A stretch of 64,000 nucleotides of DNA from Streptomyces rimosus (GCF_008704655.1 NZ_CP023688.1:5315001-5379000), one strand, 5' to 3'; positions 14,858 to 24,107 are shown, counted from the stretch's first letter. A program made the numbers and translations. Notes: a model not told the origin generated them from the letters alone.

Positions 14858-15862
14858 GTGGACGTGGACAGGGATACGGAGCACGGCACACGGGACGACC
14901 GGGCCGCTGACGGCGTGCGGGTGCTGCCCGAAGGGCGGCTGTCGTACGGCATGCAGCTCCCGGTGCAGTCGCAGAGCACCCTGTACGCGGAGCCCTGGGA
15001 GGCCGGGGCCGGGCCCGCCGACCTCGTGGAGATCGCCCGCGCCGCCGACCGCCACGGCTTCGCCTACATCGCCTGCTGCGAGCACATCGGCGTGCCGCAC
15101 CGGCTGGCCGCGGCCATGAGCACGGTCTGGTACGACCCGGTCGCCACCCTCGCGTACCTGGCGGCGGCCACCACCCGCGTCCGCCTGCTCAGCCACATCG
15201 CCCTGGTCGGCCTCAGACACCCGCTGATCACCGCGAAGCAGTACGCGACGCTGGACCACCTCTCGGGCGGGCGGCTGATCCTGGGCGTCGGCGCCGGGCA
15301 CGTACGGGAGGAGTTCGACGCCCTCGGGGTGGACTTCGCGCGGCGCGGCGCCCTGCTGGACGAGGCGATCGACGCGCTGAAGGCGGCCCTGGGCCCCGAG
15401 GAGTTCCCGGCCTTTCAGGGGAAACGATTCGCCTTCGCGGGGCTGGGCCAGTCGCCGCGCCCCGCGCAGGCGCCGCGCCCGCCCGTCTGGGTGGGCGGCT
15501 CGTCGCCCGCCGCCGTGCGCAGGGCGGCGGTCCGGGGCGACGGCTGGCTGCCGCAGGGCGACCGCCGGGACCAGTTGCCGGGGCAGCTGGCGAAGCTTCG
15601 GCGGCTGCGCGAGGCGGCCGGCATCCGTACACCCGCCGAGGCCGGTGCCATCACCGAACCGCTGTACGTGGGCGCGCCCGCGTGGGACGTGGGGCGGCGC
15701 ACGCTCACCGGGGCGCCCGAGCGGCTGGCGGACTCGCTGCGGGAGTACAAGGCCATGGGCGTACAGCAGATCCAGGTGCGGTTCCGCAGCCGGAGCCGTA
15801 CCGAACTCACCGACCAGATGACGGCGTTCGCCATGGACGTGGCACCGCACGTCGACAGCTGA
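14858..15862 (+). CDS. LLM class flavin/F420-dependent oxidoreductase
   Basis: 334 residues, luciferase-like TIM barrel: LVEIARAADRHGFAYIACCEH, TTRVRLLSHIALVGLRHP, LDHLSGGRLILGVGAGHVREEF and PPVWVGGSSPAAVRRAA. These patterns match the actinobacterial F420-dependent LLM group, which moves hydride to or from small substrates; FMN cannot be excluded. GTG 14858 is directly behind a G-run; GTG 14864, in frame, has better spacing and may be the real start. It follows the DCC gene by 96 bases. Just downstream are two TGACG operators for the next LLM gene, so the run is split into two transcription units. Confidence 0.88.
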   Translation: MDVDRDTEHGTRDDRAADGVRVLPEGRLSYGMQLPVQSQSTLYAEPWEAGAGPADLVEIARAADRHGFAYIACCEHIGVPHRLAAAMSTVWYDPVATLAYLAAATTRVRLLSHIALVGLRHPLITAKQYATLDHLSGGRLILGVGAGHVREEFDALGVDFARRGALLDEAIDALKAALGPEEFPAFQGKRFAFAGLGQSPRPAQAPRPPVWVGGSSPAAVRRAAVRGDGWLPQGDRRDQLPGQLAKLRRLREAAGIRTPAEAGAITEPLYVGAPAWDVGRRTLTGAPERLADSLREYKAMGVQQIQVRFRSRSRTELTDQMTAFAMDVAPHVDS

Positions 15863-15884
15863 TACCCGACGCGCCGCGCGCCTC

Positions 15885-15954
15885 TGACGACCCGTCAGGT
15901 ATTGACGCTCCGCCCGCCCGGTGCCACAGTCGGCCCGTAACTGACGAGTCGTCA
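15885..15954 (+). promoter_or_regulatory. Double TGACG operator flanking a promoter
   Basis: Two palindromes, TGACGACCCGTCA (15885-15897) and the perfect TGACGAGTCGTCA (15942-15954), are 57 bases apart centre to centre. Between them TTGACG (15903-15908), 16 bases, CACAGT (15925-15930) forms a plausible promoter. One operator is upstream of the -35 and the other just past the expected start site. It precedes the LLM gene at 15994. Confidence 0.65.
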
Positions 15955-15993
15955 GTTGGTCGCGTCAGGGCGGACGAGGGACGGTGAACCTCC

Positions 15994-17118
15994 GTGGAAT
16001 TCGGGCTGTTCGTACAGGGCTACGTACCTGCCGCGCGGGCGAAGGTGGACCCCGAGGCGGAGCACCACGCACTGCTGGAGGAGACCGAGTACGTCATCCA
16101 GGCCGACCGGTCCGGGTTCAAGTACGCCTGGGCCTCCGAACACCACTTCCTGGAGGAGTACTCGCACCTGTCGGCCAACGACGTGTACCTGGGCTACCTC
16201 GCGCACGCCACCGAACGCATCCACCTCGGCTCCGGCATCTTCAACCCGCTCGCCCCGGTCAACCACCCGGTCAAGGTCGCCGAGAAGGCCGCCATGCTCG
16301 ACCACCTCTCCGGCGGCCGCTTCGAGTTCGGCACCGGGCGGGGCGCGGGCAGCCACGAGATCCTCGGGTTCATGCCGGGCGTCACCGACATGAACCACAC
16401 CAAGGAGCTGTGGGAAGAGACCATCGCCGAGTTCCCCAAGATGTGGCTCCAGGACGAGTACCAGGGCTTTAAGGGCAAGCACTGGCAGCTGCCGCCCCGC
16501 AAGGTCCTGCCCAAGCCGTACGGGCCCGCCCACCCGCCCATGTGGTACGCGGCCGGCTCGCCGTCCTCGTACGCCATGGCCGGCAAGAAGGGCCTGGGCG
16601 TGCTGGGCTTCAGCGTGCAGAAGGTCGCCGACATGGAGTGGGTCGTCGAGTCGTACAAGACGGCCGTGAAGGAGGCCGAGCCGGTCGGCGCGTACGTCAA
16701 CGACAACGTCATGGTGACCTCCACCGCGATCTGCGCCGAGACGCACCAGAAGGCCGTCGAGATCGCCGTCGGCGGCGGGCTCAACTACCTCCAGTCGCTG
16801 CTGTTCCGCTACCACGACACGTTCCCGCGCCCCGAGGGCATCCCGGAGTGGCCCGAGCTGCTGCCCGAGTACACCGAGGAGATCATCGAGCTGCTGATCG
16901 CCGAGGAGCTGATGATCTGCGGCGACCCCGACGAGGTCTTCCGGCAGTGCAAGCGCTGGGAGCAGGCCGGCGCCGACCAGCTCTCCTTCGGCCTGCCCAT
17001 CGGCGTTTCGCGCGAGGACACCCTCACCACCATCCGGCTGATCGGCGAGCACGTCATCCCGAAGATCGACACCGACCCGGTGCACCGGACCGCCCGCTTC
17101 CGGCAGGGCGCCGCCTGA
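15994..17118 (+). CDS. LLM class flavin-dependent monooxygenase (bacterial-luciferase-like)
   Basis: 374 residues. N-terminal MEFGLFVQGYVP, YAWASEHHFLEEYSHLSAND, LGSGIFNPLAPVNHPVKVAEK, LDHLSGGRFEFGTGRGAGSHE and a C-terminal GADQLSFGLPIG are typical of FMN-type luciferase-like monooxygenases rather than the shorter F420 group. Such enzymes oxygenate ketones, aldehydes or aromatic rings using reduced flavin. Start GTG 15994 follows GAGGGACGG by about 12 bases, a moderate site. It is the first gene after the double operator and is followed by an amidohydrolase and an aldehyde dehydrogenase. Its stop codon begins a 16-base tandem repeat. Confidence 0.9.
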   Translation: MEFGLFVQGYVPAARAKVDPEAEHHALLEETEYVIQADRSGFKYAWASEHHFLEEYSHLSANDVYLGYLAHATERIHLGSGIFNPLAPVNHPVKVAEKAAMLDHLSGGRFEFGTGRGAGSHEILGFMPGVTDMNHTKELWEETIAEFPKMWLQDEYQGFKGKHWQLPPRKVLPKPYGPAHPPMWYAAGSPSSYAMAGKKGLGVLGFSVQKVADMEWVVESYKTAVKEAEPVGAYVNDNVMVTSTAICAETHQKAVEIAVGGGLNYLQSLLFRYHDTFPRPEGIPEWPELLPEYTEEIIELLIAEELMICGDPDEVFRQCKRWEQAGADQLSFGLPIGVSREDTLTTIRLIGEHVIPKIDTDPVHRTARFRQGAA

Positions 17119-17195
17119 CCAGGACGTCGCCTGACCGGGCCGCCGCCTGACCAGGCCGAAGCCTGCGCAGACCGCCGCCCGGCCAGGCCGTTCCG
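17116..17195 (+). repeat. 16-base tandem repeat starting at the stop codon
   Basis: From the TGA of the LLM gene, five 16-base units follow in register. Units 1-3 begin TGACC(A/G)GG (17116, 17132, 17148); units 4 and 5 are more diverged. Since 16 is not a multiple of 3, the first three units place TGA in all three forward frames. Confidence 0.75.
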
Positions 17196-17211
17196 AGCGA
17201 AAGGGACCCGG

Positions 17212-18942
17212 ATGCTGGACCACCTGATCAAGGGCGCCACCATCGTCGACGGCACCGGCGCCCCCGCGTACGAGGCCGACCTCGCCGTACACCAGGGCCG
17301 CATCGCCGCCCTCGGCCGGATCACCGACCCCGCCCGTACCACCGAGGACGCCCACGGCCTCGTCCTCGCGCCCGGCTTCGTCGACCCGCACACCCACTAC
17401 GACGCCCAGCTCTTCTGGGACCCCTGCGCGACCCCCTCCATGCACCACGGCGTCACCACCGTCGCGGGCGGCAACTGCGGCTTCACCCTCGCCCCGCTCA
17501 ACCCCGACCGCCCCGGCGACGCCGACTACACCCGCCGCATGATGAGCCGCGTGGAGGGCATGTCGCTGGCGGCGCTGGAACAGGGCGCGCCCTGGAACTG
17601 GTCCACCTTCGGCGAGTACCTGGACGCCCTGGAGGGCCGGACCGCCGTCAACGCGGGCTTCATGGTCGGCCACTGCGCGCTGCGCCGCCACGTCATGGGC
17701 CCCGACGCGATCGGCGGGCAGCCCACGGACGCCCAGTTGGACGCCATGCTCCGGCTCTTCCACGACGCCATGGACGCGGGTGCCTGGGGCCTGTCCACCA
17801 CCCAGTCGTCCACCCACACCGACGGCGACGGCCAACCGGTCGCCTCCCGGCACGCCCGCCCCGCCGAACTCCTCGCCCTGTCCCGCGCGGTCGCCGACCA
17901 CGAGGGCACCCAGCTCGAAGCGATCGTCGCCGGCTGCCTCGACCGGTTCGCGGACGAGGAGATCGACCTCCTCGTGGAGATGACGGCCGCCGCCGGACGC
18001 CCGCTCAACTGGAACGTGCTGACCATCGACAGCGCCGTACCGGACCGCGTGCCCCGCCAGCTGGAGGCGAGCGAACGGGCCCGTAAGGCGGGCGGCCGGA
18101 TCGTCGCCCTCACCATGCCGATCCTCACCCCGATGAACATGTCCCTGCGCACCTTCTGCGCCCTCAACCTCATCCCCGGCTGGGGCGACATCCTCGCCCT
18201 GCCCGTACCGGAGCGCATCGCCCGGCTCCGCGAGCCCGCCGTACGGGAGGAGATGCTGCGGCGCGCGGCGAGCGAGGAGGCGGGCGTCTTCCGGCGGCTG
18301 ACGGACTTCGCCCGGTACGTCATCGGCGACACGTACTCCACCGCGAACGCGGGCCTCTCGGGCCGCGTGGTCGGCGACATCGCCGCCGAGCGCGGCCAGG
18401 ACCCCTTCCCCTGCCTGGTCGAGATCTGCGCCGCGGACGACCTGCGCACCGTCCTGTGGCCGATGCCCACCGACAACGACCCGGAAAGCTGGGCGCTGCG
18501 GCAGCGCACCTGGCAGCACGAGGACGTCATGCTGGGCGGCTCCGACGCGGGCGCCCACCTGGACCGCATGTGCGGCGCCCCGTATACGACCCGCTTTCTC
18601 GGCGACTGCCTGCGCGGCCGCAAGCTGGTGGACCTGGAAACGGCCGTCCGGATGCTGACCAACGACCCGGCCCGGCTGTTCGGACTGCGCGACCGCGGCC
18701 GGATCGCCGTCGGCTGCCACGCCGACCTGGTGCTCTTCGACCCGGAGCGGATCGAGGCGGGCCCGGCCACGCTGGTCCACGACCTGCCGGGGGACAGCCC
18801 GCGGCTGGACTCGCGGGCGGCCGGCGTTGTGAGCGTACGGGTCAACGGCGTCGAGACGGTACGGGACGGAGCGGTGACCGGGGCGGTGCCGGGGAAGGTG
18901 CTGCGGTCGGGGCGGGACACCGAGACGGTGCGTACGCGGTGA
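17212..18942 (+). CDS. N-acyl-D-amino-acid deacylase-type amidohydrolase
   Basis: 576 residues, amidohydrolase-3/D-aminoacylase family. N-terminal beta-sandwich strand (LIKGATIVDGTGAP), metal-binding GFVDPHTHYDAQ (H60, H62), GVTTVAGGNCGFTLAPL, GGSDAGAHLDRM and C-terminal GRIAVGCHADLVLFDP. Family members hydrolyse N-acyl-D-amino acids or other amide/lactam bonds with one or two metal ions. AAAGGGACCCGG precedes ATG 17212. The stop overlaps the aldehyde dehydrogenase start (GTGA), so the two are translationally coupled. Within this cluster the real substrate may be a cyclic intermediate rather than an amino acid; that is inference. Confidence 0.9.
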   Translation: MLDHLIKGATIVDGTGAPAYEADLAVHQGRIAALGRITDPARTTEDAHGLVLAPGFVDPHTHYDAQLFWDPCATPSMHHGVTTVAGGNCGFTLAPLNPDRPGDADYTRRMMSRVEGMSLAALEQGAPWNWSTFGEYLDALEGRTAVNAGFMVGHCALRRHVMGPDAIGGQPTDAQLDAMLRLFHDAMDAGAWGLSTTQSSTHTDGDGQPVASRHARPAELLALSRAVADHEGTQLEAIVAGCLDRFADEEIDLLVEMTAAAGRPLNWNVLTIDSAVPDRVPRQLEASERARKAGGRIVALTMPILTPMNMSLRTFCALNLIPGWGDILALPVPERIARLREPAVREEMLRRAASEEAGVFRRLTDFARYVIGDTYSTANAGLSGRVVGDIAAERGQDPFPCLVEICAADDLRTVLWPMPTDNDPESWALRQRTWQHEDVMLGGSDAGAHLDRMCGAPYTTRFLGDCLRGRKLVDLETAVRMLTNDPARLFGLRDRGRIAVGCHADLVLFDPERIEAGPATLVHDLPGDSPRLDSRAAGVVSVRVNGVETVRDGAVTGAVPGKVLRSGRDTETVRTR

Positions 18943-20423
18943 GCGCGTCCCCCGATGCGTCCCCCGAGCGGCTGTTGATCGGTGGCGAGTGGACGGCCCC
19001 CGACCGCGGGCACTACGAGGTGATCGACCCGGCGACCGAAGAGGTCGTCGGACTGGCGGCGGAGGCGAGCCGCGAGCAGGTGTACGCGGCGGCCCGCGCG
19101 GCGCGCGAAGCGTTCGGACCGTGGTCGCGCACGGCGCCCGAAACCCGGGCGCGGGTTTTGGACCGCGCTGCCGCGATCCTGGCGCGCAACCTGGACCCGT
19201 ACGCCCGGCTCGCGCGCGCGGAGACCGGCGCGACGGCCGGCACAGCGCGCGTGATGCAGGTCGGCGTCGCCATCGCCCGCCTCAAGCGGTACGCGCGCGG
19301 AGCGCTGGAGCCCGTGGAGACCCCGCTGCCGCCGCAGATCAACGAAGCGGGCCCGTTCGGAAAGGCCGCCGTACTGGGGGCGCTCGCGGCCCGCCGCCCC
19401 GTGGGCGTCGTCACCTGCATCACCTCGTACAACAACCCGTGGGCCAACCCGGCGGGCAAGATCGCGCCCGCCCTGGCCATGGGCAACACGGTCGTGATCA
19501 AGCCCGCCCCACAGGACCCGCTCTCCGTCCACCGCCTGGCCGAGGCGCTCCAGGAGGCGCTGGACGAGGCCGGGGCACCACCAGGCGTCGTCAACCTCGT
19601 CACCGGCCGGGACCCGTCGGTGGGCGAGGCCGCGGTGGATGCCCCGGACGTGGACATGGTCAGCTTCACCGGTTCCACGGCCGTCGGACAGCGCATCGCC
19701 GAGGTCTGCGGCCGGGGCATGAAACGCCAGCTCATGGAGCTGGGCGGCAAGGGCGCCGCGCTGGTCTTCGACGACGCCGACCTGGACGCGGCGGTGGCCG
19801 GCATCGGCACCACGTACTCCTTCTACAGCGGACAGATCTGTACGGCTCCGACGCGCGTCCTCGCCCAGCGCGGCATCCACGACCGGCTGGTGGAGCGGCT
19901 GGCCGGGTACGCGGCGCGCCTGAAGATCGGCGACCCGGGGGAGCGGGACACGGTCGTCGGCCCGCTGATCTCCGCCGCCCACCGCGACCGGGTCGAGTCA
20001 TACGTCGAGCTGGGCCGCAAGGAAGGTGCCCACCTGATCACCGGCGGCGACCGCCCGTCCCTCCCGCGCGGCTTCTACGTGGCCCCCGCCCTCTTCACCG
20101 ACTGCACCCCCGCCATGCGGGTCGTACGGGAGGAGATCTTCGGCCCGGTGGTCGTCGTCCTCCCCTTCGACGACGAGGAGGGGGCCGTCGCGCTCGCCAA
20201 CGACACCGATTACGGCCTGCTGGATTACGTGTGGTCCGGCGACGTGGCGCGCGCGTTCCGGGTGGCGGGGCGGCTGCGCACGGGGGGCGTCGGCGTCAAC
20301 ACGGTCGGCCGCAACATGGAGGCGCCGTTCGGCGGCTTCAAGCGGAGCGGGGTGGGGCGCGATGTCGGCTCGTACGCGCTGCACGCGTACAGCGAGACAC
20401 AGGCGGTGGTGTGGCCGGGGTGA
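18939..20423 (+). CDS. Aldehyde dehydrogenase (NAD(P)-dependent)
   Basis: 494 residues from GTG 18939, which overlaps the upstream stop as GTGA. Standard ALDH fold: SYNNPWANPAGKIAPALAMGN, NTVVIKPAP cofactor segment, VSFTGSTAVGQRIAE Rossmann turn, general base E267 in MELGGKGA, nucleophile C301 in SGQICTAPTR, and EIFGPVVVV followed by NMEAPFGGFKRSGVGRD. It oxidises an aldehyde to an acid, probably the product of the preceding oxygenase and hydrolase. The upstream open frame (to 18456) is a shadow of the amidohydrolase gene and is ignored. Confidence 0.93.
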   Translation: MSASPDASPERLLIGGEWTAPDRGHYEVIDPATEEVVGLAAEASREQVYAAARAAREAFGPWSRTAPETRARVLDRAAAILARNLDPYARLARAETGATAGTARVMQVGVAIARLKRYARGALEPVETPLPPQINEAGPFGKAAVLGALAARRPVGVVTCITSYNNPWANPAGKIAPALAMGNTVVIKPAPQDPLSVHRLAEALQEALDEAGAPPGVVNLVTGRDPSVGEAAVDAPDVDMVSFTGSTAVGQRIAEVCGRGMKRQLMELGGKGAALVFDDADLDAAVAGIGTTYSFYSGQICTAPTRVLAQRGIHDRLVERLAGYAARLKIGDPGERDTVVGPLISAAHRDRVESYVELGRKEGAHLITGGDRPSLPRGFYVAPALFTDCTPAMRVVREEIFGPVVVVLPFDDEEGAVALANDTDYGLLDYVWSGDVARAFRVAGRLRTGGVGVNTVGRNMEAPFGGFKRSGVGRDVGSYALHAYSETQAVVWPG

Positions 20424-20669
20424 GGCAGCGGAGACCCGGGTGAGAACGGGCGGGAAAATTTTGAAACGGGACGAAACGGGCGGGGCTGCGGTTCTCGCAG
20501 TCCGGAACTCGACGGTATGGCCTTCAAGTTACCGCTCGTAACGCGCCGCTCGCCTTGCAAACCCCGACAGGTAAACGTTTCGCGCCTCCCGAAGCGAGGA
20601 ATTCGGTGCCGCTCAGGGGTGGATCTTCGGCCCCAGGATGCGGAAACAGCAGCCCTTAACGTCCTGTTC

Positions 20670-22247
20670 ATGGTTCAGGTAGACCCCCGGCTCCCGGCCG
20701 GAGACACGGTAACGAGGGCCGGCGGCGCGGCCGGTGACGGCGCCGGTGCGACCCGCGGCAAGGGCCTGAGCGGCAACTCCGTCGGCCTGCTCGGCAGCGC
20801 CGTCATCGGCGTCTCGACCGTCGCGCCCGTCTACTGCCTGACCTCGACGCTCGGGCCCACCGTCGGCGAGGTCGGCCTCCAGATGCCGGCCGTCTTCCTC
20901 GCGGGCTTCCTGCCGATGCTGCTGGTCGCCTTCGCCTACCGCGAGCTGAACAAGGCCGTCCCCGACTGCGGCACCTCCTTCACCTGGTCGGTGAAGGCGT
21001 TCGGGCCCCGCATCGGCTGGATGTGCGGCTGGGGTCTGGTGATCGCCACGATCATCGTCCTCTCCAACCTCGCCGGCGTCGCCACCTCCTTCTTCTGGCT
21101 GCTGCTCGGCGAACTCACCGGCAGCGACGCCATCGCCGCGCTGGACGGCGACAAGACCGTCCACGTCCTGACGTGCCTGGCCTTCATCGCCCTCGCCACG
21201 GCCGTCAGCTACCGCGGCATGACCGCCACCAAGGGCGTCCAGTACGCTCTGGTCGGTCTCCAACTCGCCGTACTCGCCGTCTTCGTGGCCCTGGCCTTCA
21301 CCAAAGCGGGCTCCGGCGACCTCCCCGGCTCCCTCCACTTCTCCCTCACCTGGCTGAACCCCTTCGCCGTCCAGTCCTTCTCCGCCTTCACCGCGGGCCT
21401 GTCCCTCTCGATCTTCATGTTCTGGGGCTGGGACGCCTGCCTGACCGTCAACGAGGAGACCGCGGGCAGCGCCAGGACCCCCGGCCGCGCGGCCCTCCTC
21501 GCCATGGTCGTCCTCATCGGCTCGTACCTGCTGACCGCCGTGGCCGCCCAGATGTTCTCCGGCGTCGGCACGAAGGGCCCCGGACTCGGCAACCCCGACA
21601 CCGCCGACAACGTCTTCGCCGCCCTCGCCCACCCGGTGATGGGCCCGGTCCTCGGCGTACTCCTCTTCGTCGCGGTCCTCGCCTCCGCCGCCGCCAGCCT
21701 CCAGACCACCTTCATCCCGGTGGCCCGCACGGTCCTGGCGATGAGCGCCTACGAGGCCCTGCCCCCGTCCTTCGCCCGCGTCCACCCGCGCTTTCGCTCA
21801 CCGGCCCGCGCCACCGTCGCGGCGGGCATCGCCACCGGCGTCTTCTACGCGGGCATGTCGTTCCTCTCGCAGAACGTCCTCGTCGACACCATCTACGCCC
21901 TCGGCCTCATGATCTGCTTCTACTACGCGATCACGGCCTTCGCCTGCGCCTGGTACTTCCGCCGCGAACTCCGCCGCTCCGCCCGCGACCTGCTCTTCAA
22001 GGGCGTCTTCCCGCTCCTCGGCGGCGTGCTCCTCACCGCCGTCTTCACCAAGACCCTCCTCGACATGTGGAACCCGGCCTACGGCTCCGGCAGCTCCGTC
22101 CTCGGCATCGGCTCGGTCTTCGTCATCGGCGTCGGCCTGCTGCTGCTCGGCTTCGTACTGATGCTGGTGATGCGGCGGCGGAGCCCGGCGTTCTTCCGGG
22201 GGGAGGTGCTGGGGAGGGGGACGCCGGTGTTGGTGGTGGAGGAGTGA
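20670..22247 (+). CDS. APC-superfamily amino acid/amine permease
   Basis: 525 residues with about 12 hydrophobic segments: N-terminal GKGLSGNSVGLLGSAVIGVSTVAPVY, then FLPMLLVAFAYRELN, GWMCGWGLVIATIIVLSNLAG, IFMFWGWDACLTVNEET and others through the C-terminal FVIGVGLLLLGFVLMLVM. The pattern fits an amino acid/polyamine/organocation importer of the inner membrane. Start chosen at ATG 20670; no strong ribosome site precedes it, and an in-frame GTG about 58 bases upstream is an alternative. It follows the aldehyde dehydrogenase by 246 bases and probably has its own promoter. Possible role: uptake of an amino acid or of the catabolic substrate. Confidence 0.88.
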   Translation: MVQVDPRLPAGDTVTRAGGAAGDGAGATRGKGLSGNSVGLLGSAVIGVSTVAPVYCLTSTLGPTVGEVGLQMPAVFLAGFLPMLLVAFAYRELNKAVPDCGTSFTWSVKAFGPRIGWMCGWGLVIATIIVLSNLAGVATSFFWLLLGELTGSDAIAALDGDKTVHVLTCLAFIALATAVSYRGMTATKGVQYALVGLQLAVLAVFVALAFTKAGSGDLPGSLHFSLTWLNPFAVQSFSAFTAGLSLSIFMFWGWDACLTVNEETAGSARTPGRAALLAMVVLIGSYLLTAVAAQMFSGVGTKGPGLGNPDTADNVFAALAHPVMGPVLGVLLFVAVLASAAASLQTTFIPVARTVLAMSAYEALPPSFARVHPRFRSPARATVAAGIATGVFYAGMSFLSQNVLVDTIYALGLMICFYYAITAFACAWYFRRELRRSARDLLFKGVFPLLGGVLLTAVFTKTLLDMWNPAYGSGSSVLGIGSVFVIGVGLLLLGFVLMLVMRRRSPAFFRGEVLGRGTPVLVVEE

Positions 22248-22698
22248 GGAACAGGGGCGCTTGCGCTGAGTGTGCCGTCGGCACGCACGCCGTCCGGGAC
22301 TGGAACGGCACGGTGCTCCACGACGGTGGCTCGCGCAGCCCCCGTCATGAACCTGGTCTGCAAGGAGTACGTGGCGACTCCCGCCGACCGTCGCGGCAGG
22401 CCGGAGAGAGCCCGCCAGCACCGCACCGGGAGCATTGGCCACTGCATTGCAGTGCGTCAGACCGATAGGTGGGAAGCTCCGCGGAAGCCGTTCCCACGCC
22501 CTGAACACCATGCGGCCAAGTACAGCAAGTACTGGTTGGACAAGGCCTTTTGTACAGATACGGCTCATGACGGTCCCCCGGCGCCATGTGCCAGGCTTTT
22601 GCACAGGAAAGAGAGCCCGCACCGGGCCCAGTGGCTCGCAACCGTCGGCCTGGTGGGGCTCTCTCAGAGGTGCCGTCCAACGGAAGGAAGCCGCACCC
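22248..22698. other. Intergenic region with a perfect 15-base palindrome
   Basis: About 450 bases with no supported gene. It contains the perfect palindrome CACTGCATTGCAGTG at 22440-22454 (7-base arms, 1-base centre), probably a regulator site. Further right, TTGGAC then 17 bases then TACGGC (about 22536-22564) is a weak promoter candidate for the small gene at 22699. Confidence 0.45.
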
Positions 22699-22884
22699 AT
22701 GAGCGAGTCTACGGGGCCCGTGGAGGGCCGGGGCAAGCCCGGACCGGGAACGCGAAGCGGCCGGTTACCTGTGTGGTGCCGGGGGCTGCGCCCGTTTCTG
22801 TCCCAGGCCGCACGAGGCGCCGCTTATGCGGTGGGCAGCACGGGCGTGACGTCGTTGGTGCTGTGGTGGCAGAGCCATCACTGA
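22699..22884 (+). CDS. Small hypothetical protein with C-terminal hydrophobic helix
   Basis: 61 residues. GGAAGG upstream of ATG 22699 gives a reasonable start. The first half is basic and Gly/Pro-rich (GRGKPGPGTRSGR). The second half has an amphipathic and then hydrophobic helix (GAAYAVGSTGVTSLVLWW) ending SHH, so it may associate with the membrane. Small proteins of this style are common and uncharacterised in Streptomyces. It has a long leader region with a palindrome, which suggests dedicated control. No function can be assigned. Confidence 0.5.
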   Translation: MSESTGPVEGRGKPGPGTRSGRLPVWCRGLRPFLSQAARGAAYAVGSTGVTSLVLWWQSHH

Positions 22885-22949
22885 CCGGCGTCCTCGCCCG
22901 CTGAGCGGGGCCTCAAGGACGCGCGACCCGTGACCTGACCTGCCCCGGC

Positions 22950-24107
22950 CTATCGGTGCGCGTCGGCCGCCGCGTACAGCGCGCGGATCAGGCGGTCGTT
23001 CTCCGGGCCGGGGCCGTTGGGGAACGGGAACCGGCGTCGGCTGTAGCCGTACGCCAGGCCGTTGCGCGGGTCGGCGAACGCCTGCTGGCCGCCCGCGCCG
23101 CTGTGCCCGAACGCGCCCTGCCCCAGCACGGGATACACCTCGGACGTGGCGTGGAAGCCGAGCCCGACCGCCTTGTGCTCACGGGTGACCAGGTCATGGC
23201 CGAGGGAGTGGACCTGCGCGAACTCGGCGGCGGTGTCCGGCTTCAGCAGCGGCGCGGCGCCGCCCGCCGAACCGATCGCCACCGCGTACATCCGGGCCAT
23301 CCCGCGCGCCGATGCCACGCCGCCGAACGAGGCGGGCCCGGCGGCCCGGACGGTGCGGAAGTTCGGCAGCTGCCACAGCTCCGGGTTGCCCGGGTGGTGG
23401 CGGTTGAACGCGATGCCGGGCAGGGAGTTCGGGCCGGTCGCGCGCGCGGCCGGCTCGGCCGGCCGCTCCGGGGTCGGCAGCATCGGCTGCGCGCTCAGGT
23501 AGCGGGGCTCCTGGCCGTCCGGCAGCCCGAGGTGGAAGTCCACGGCGTACGGGTCACGGATGCGTTCGGCGAAGTGCGTCCGGAGGGTACGGCCGGTGGC
23601 GCGGCGTACCACCTCGCCAGTCAGTGCGGCGATGACCAGCGCGTGGTAGCCGAACGCGCTGCCCGGCCGCCAGTACGGGCGCTGCCCGGCGAGGCGTTCG
23701 GCGACGATCCGGTCATCGGCCAGCTCGTCGAGCGTGAATCCGCCGTCCGCACCGACCAGTCCGGCGCGGTGCGACAGCAGTTCCCGCAGGGTGACGTCCC
23801 GCTTGCCCGCCACGCCGAACGCCGGCCAGTAGTGGCTGACCTTCTGGTCCAACTCCAGCACGCCCTCCTGGACGAGCAGGGCGACGACCAGGTGCGCGGC
23901 GCCTTTGCTCGCGGAGTACACGCCGAGCAGTGAATCGCCGGTGATCTCCGGGCCGGTCCACAGGTCCACGACCCGTTCGCCGTGCCGGTACGCGACCAAC
24001 TGCGCGGCGAATCCGCCGCCTTCCGCGGCCGCTACCGCGGCGAATTCGTCCCGTACCGACTGGAATCCGTCGGAGACGGTGCCGTGCGGTTCGTTGCCGT
24101 CCACCAT
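22950..24107 (-). CDS. Serine beta-lactamase-fold esterase/hydrolase
   Basis: 385 residues, class C beta-lactamase/EstB-like family. Catalytic S65-x-x-K68 (YSASKGA) and the Tyr in FGYHALVIAALTGEVVRR are visible, with the usual late HSGAGGQQAFADP segment in place of a KTG box. Such enzymes are mostly esterases of the LipE/EstB type rather than antibiotic resistance proteins. No signal peptide, so it acts in the cytoplasm. ATG 24107 has GGAGGAAGCA immediately upstream; the longer frame upstream is ignored. It lies behind the CPYC flavoprotein gene on the same strand but after a hairpin. Confidence 0.88.
   Translation of the reverse strand: MVDGNEPHGTVSDGFQSVRDEFAAVAAAEGGGFAAQLVAYRHGERVVDLWTGPEITGDSLLGVYSASKGAAHLVVALLVQEGVLELDQKVSHYWPAFGVAGKRDVTLRELLSHRAGLVGADGGFTLDELADDRIVAERLAGQRPYWRPGSAFGYHALVIAALTGEVVRRATGRTLRTHFAERIRDPYAVDFHLGLPDGQEPRYLSAQPMLPTPERPAEPAARATGPNSLPGIAFNRHHPGNPELWQLPNFRTVRAAGPASFGGVASARGMARMYAVAIGSAGGAAPLLKPDTAAEFAQVHSLGHDLVTREHKAVGLGFHATSEVYPVLGQGAFGHSGAGGQQAFADPRNGLAYGYSRRRFPFPNGPGPENDRLIRALYAAADAHR

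Noticed and set aside
15885..15954. KstR or KstR2 operators controlling the steroid-like genes
   Set aside because: The palindrome TGACG-N3-CGTCA does not fit the AAC/GTT or CAAG/CTTG cores that I recall for those repressors.
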